Shown in pieces: positions 5,659 through 6,463 of a DNA stretch of 6,463 bases. The position numbers were made by a program, and so were the translations under genes. This DNA comes from Massilia sp. UBA2709. Lineage in GTDB: Bacteria > Pseudomonadota > Gammaproteobacteria > Burkholderiales > Burkholderiaceae_D. Every line of letters begins with the position of its first letter. The first letter of the stretch is position 1. The stretch lies in the NCBI GenBank assembly GCA_002354135.1, contig DEKZ01000001.1:1-6463 (forward strand), given 5' to 3'. The notes beneath the pieces are model-generated. The model was not told the origin of the DNA. It searched no databases and worked only from the letters and a program-made list of their open reading frames with translations.

Positions 5659-6126
5659 TCAGTTCTTCTGGGCGCGCAGGATCGACAGGACGATCAGCCC
5701 GAACAGCGCGCTCAGCACGGCGGTGGCCTCCCGCCCCATGCCCGCCGCGATCCCGACGGCCGAGGTCAGCCAGACGCTGGCGGCCGTGGTCAGGCCCTTG
5801 ATGTCGTTCTTGTCGGTCTGCTTCAGGATGGCGCCGGCGCCGAGGAAGCCAATGCCGGCGGTAATGCCCTGCAGGACGCGCGACAGGTCCTCGATCTTCA
5901 TGCCCGCCTGCAGCGGGATCAGCACAAACAGGGCCGAGCCGAGCGAGACCAGCATGTGGGTGCGCAGGCCGGCGGAGGCGCCGACCGACTCGCGCTCATA
6001 GCCGAGCACGGCGCCGAGGGCCAGGGCCACCAGCAGGCGCAGCACGATGCGCGTGATGTCGTCCGGATTGCCCAGATCGGAAAATTCCTGTTGTATCGTC
6101 AGCCAGCTCTGTTCCCACCACGCCAT
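5659..6126 (-). CDS. MgtC/SapB family inner-membrane protein (short form)
   Basis: The product is 155 residues from the chosen start. It contains the conserved MgtC/SapB membrane domain: ITRIVLRLLVALALGAVLGYERE (24-46), AGLRTHMLVSLGSALFVLIP (52-71), RVLQGITAGIGFLGAGAILK (83-102), GLTTAASVWLTSAVGIAAGMG (111-131) and a last helix LSALFGLIVLSIL. This gives four to five hydrophobic segments. The C-terminal ACT-like cytosolic domain of Salmonella MgtC (231 aa) is absent. MgtC itself supports growth at low magnesium and survival in macrophages; many environmental homologues have no defined role, so the gene is not named mgtC. Three in-frame ATGs are possible (6162, 6144, 6126). The one at 6126 has GGAGGA with a 4-nt gap and starts MAWWEQSW, so it is preferred. 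It lies 100 nt after the response regulator on the same strand and converges with the RND-like gene, 25 nt away. Confidence 0.92.
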   Translation of the reverse strand: MAWWEQSWLTIQQEFSDLGNPDDITRIVLRLLVALALGAVLGYERESVGASAGLRTHMLVSLGSALFVLIPLQAGMKIEDLSRVLQGITAGIGFLGAGAILKQTDKNDIKGLTTAASVWLTSAVGIAAGMGREATAVLSALFGLIVLSILRAQKN

Positions 6127-6130
6127 CTCT

Positions 6131-6136
6131 TCCTCC
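6131..6136 (-). promoter_or_regulatory. Shine-Dalgarno deciding the MgtC-family start
   Basis: GGAGGA on the minus strand stands 4 nt before the ATG at 6126. A second GGAGGA (complement of 6145-6150) directly abuts the in-frame ATG at 6144, which is too close for normal initiation. The ATG at 6162 has no ribosome site. This favours 6126. Confidence 0.7.
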
Positions 6137-6226
6137 AAAATCATTCCTCCGAATAATGCCATCTAAGCAAGATGCACGGCGCATCGCTCAGCGGTTCGCA
6201 AGAAAGAGAAGAAACGGTATGGGCTT

Positions 6227-6463
6227 TTATACCCAGCCGGCGTCGCGCGCTAGCCGATACGCCTCGACCCGGTTGCCGGCGCCGAGCTTGCTGATCGCTT
6301 CGGACAGGTAGTTGCGCACCGTGCCCTCGGACAGGTGGATGCGGCGCGCGATGTCGGCGCTGCTGGCGCCCTCGCCCGCCAGGCGCAGCACCTGCCGCTC
6401 GCGCTCGGTCAGCGGGTCTTCCGCGCCGCCCCAGCTTGCCAGGGCCAGCTCCGGCGCGATCGC
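6227..6463 (-). CDS. LuxR/NarL-family response regulator, C-terminal HTH part (runs off right edge)
   Basis: The last 78 residues of a DNA-binding regulator are visible, ending in a TAA at 6229-6227. The LuxR-type helix-turn-helix starts at LTEREREVL-like sequence (LTERERQVLRLAGEGASSADIARRIHLS) and continues with the recognition helix in SEGTVRNYLSEAISKLGAGNRVEAYRLARDAGWV. The TVRNYLSEAI-KLGA-NRVEA pattern is typical of the DesR-like branch of NarL/FixJ two-component regulators. A receiver domain and a DesK-like histidine kinase are therefore expected beyond the right edge, but they are not seen. The same-strand position upstream of the MgtC-family gene makes co-transcription or regulation possible. 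A weak 5-bp inverted repeat (GGTAT/ATACC, 6216-6233) overlaps its stop codon; no clear terminator follows. Confidence 0.9.
   Translation of the reverse strand, partial: AIAPELALASWGGAEDPLTERERQVLRLAGEGASSADIARRIHLSEGTVRNYLSEAISKLGAGNRVEAYRLARDAGWV

Overview
The window is high-GC chromosomal DNA. Gene content points to a betaproteobacterium of the Oxalobacteraceae type (Massilia/Janthinobacterium-like): a PEP-CTERM sorted protein, a DUF2147 periplasmic protein, an EmrE-like transporter and a proteobacterial-type valyl-tRNA synthetase. This placement is an inference from protein character, not from a marker comparison. No IS element, phage gene, CRISPR array, tRNA or rRNA was seen, and base composition looks even, so it reads as ordinary chromosome rather than an island.

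Layout, left to right. A minus-strand gene of unknown function enters from the left edge (1-182, N-terminal 60 codons only). A divergent intergenic region of about 360 nt separates it from valS (541-3339, +). valS is preceded by a perfect TATAAT and a short A/C-rich leader without a Shine-Dalgarno sequence. A strong hairpin without a T-run (3348-3374) lies between valS and a convergent PEP-CTERM protein gene (3391-3960, -). A second divergent region (3961-4215) carries a plausible extended -10 promoter for a DUF2147 gene (4216-4665, +), which ends in a textbook rho-independent terminator (4686-4709). An emrE-type SMR transporter gene (4726-5067, +) starts only 16 nt past that terminator. Next comes a small secreted protein (5190-5633, +) that looks like one isolated porter subdomain of an RND efflux pump behind a signal peptide. 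Convergent with it is a short MgtC/SapB-family membrane protein gene (5659-6126, -). This follows, in the same direction, a NarL/LuxR-type response regulator whose C-terminal HTH domain runs off the right edge (6227-6463, -).

The genes do not form one pathway. Most are single transcription units: a housekeeping aaRS, an exosortase-sorted surface protein, a periplasmic DUF2147 protein and a multidrug exporter. The two linked pairs worth considering are emrE with the RND-like small protein (same strand, 122 nt apart, both with an efflux theme) and the response regulator with mgtC (same strand, 100 nt apart). The most unusual item is the stand-alone RND porter-subdomain protein.
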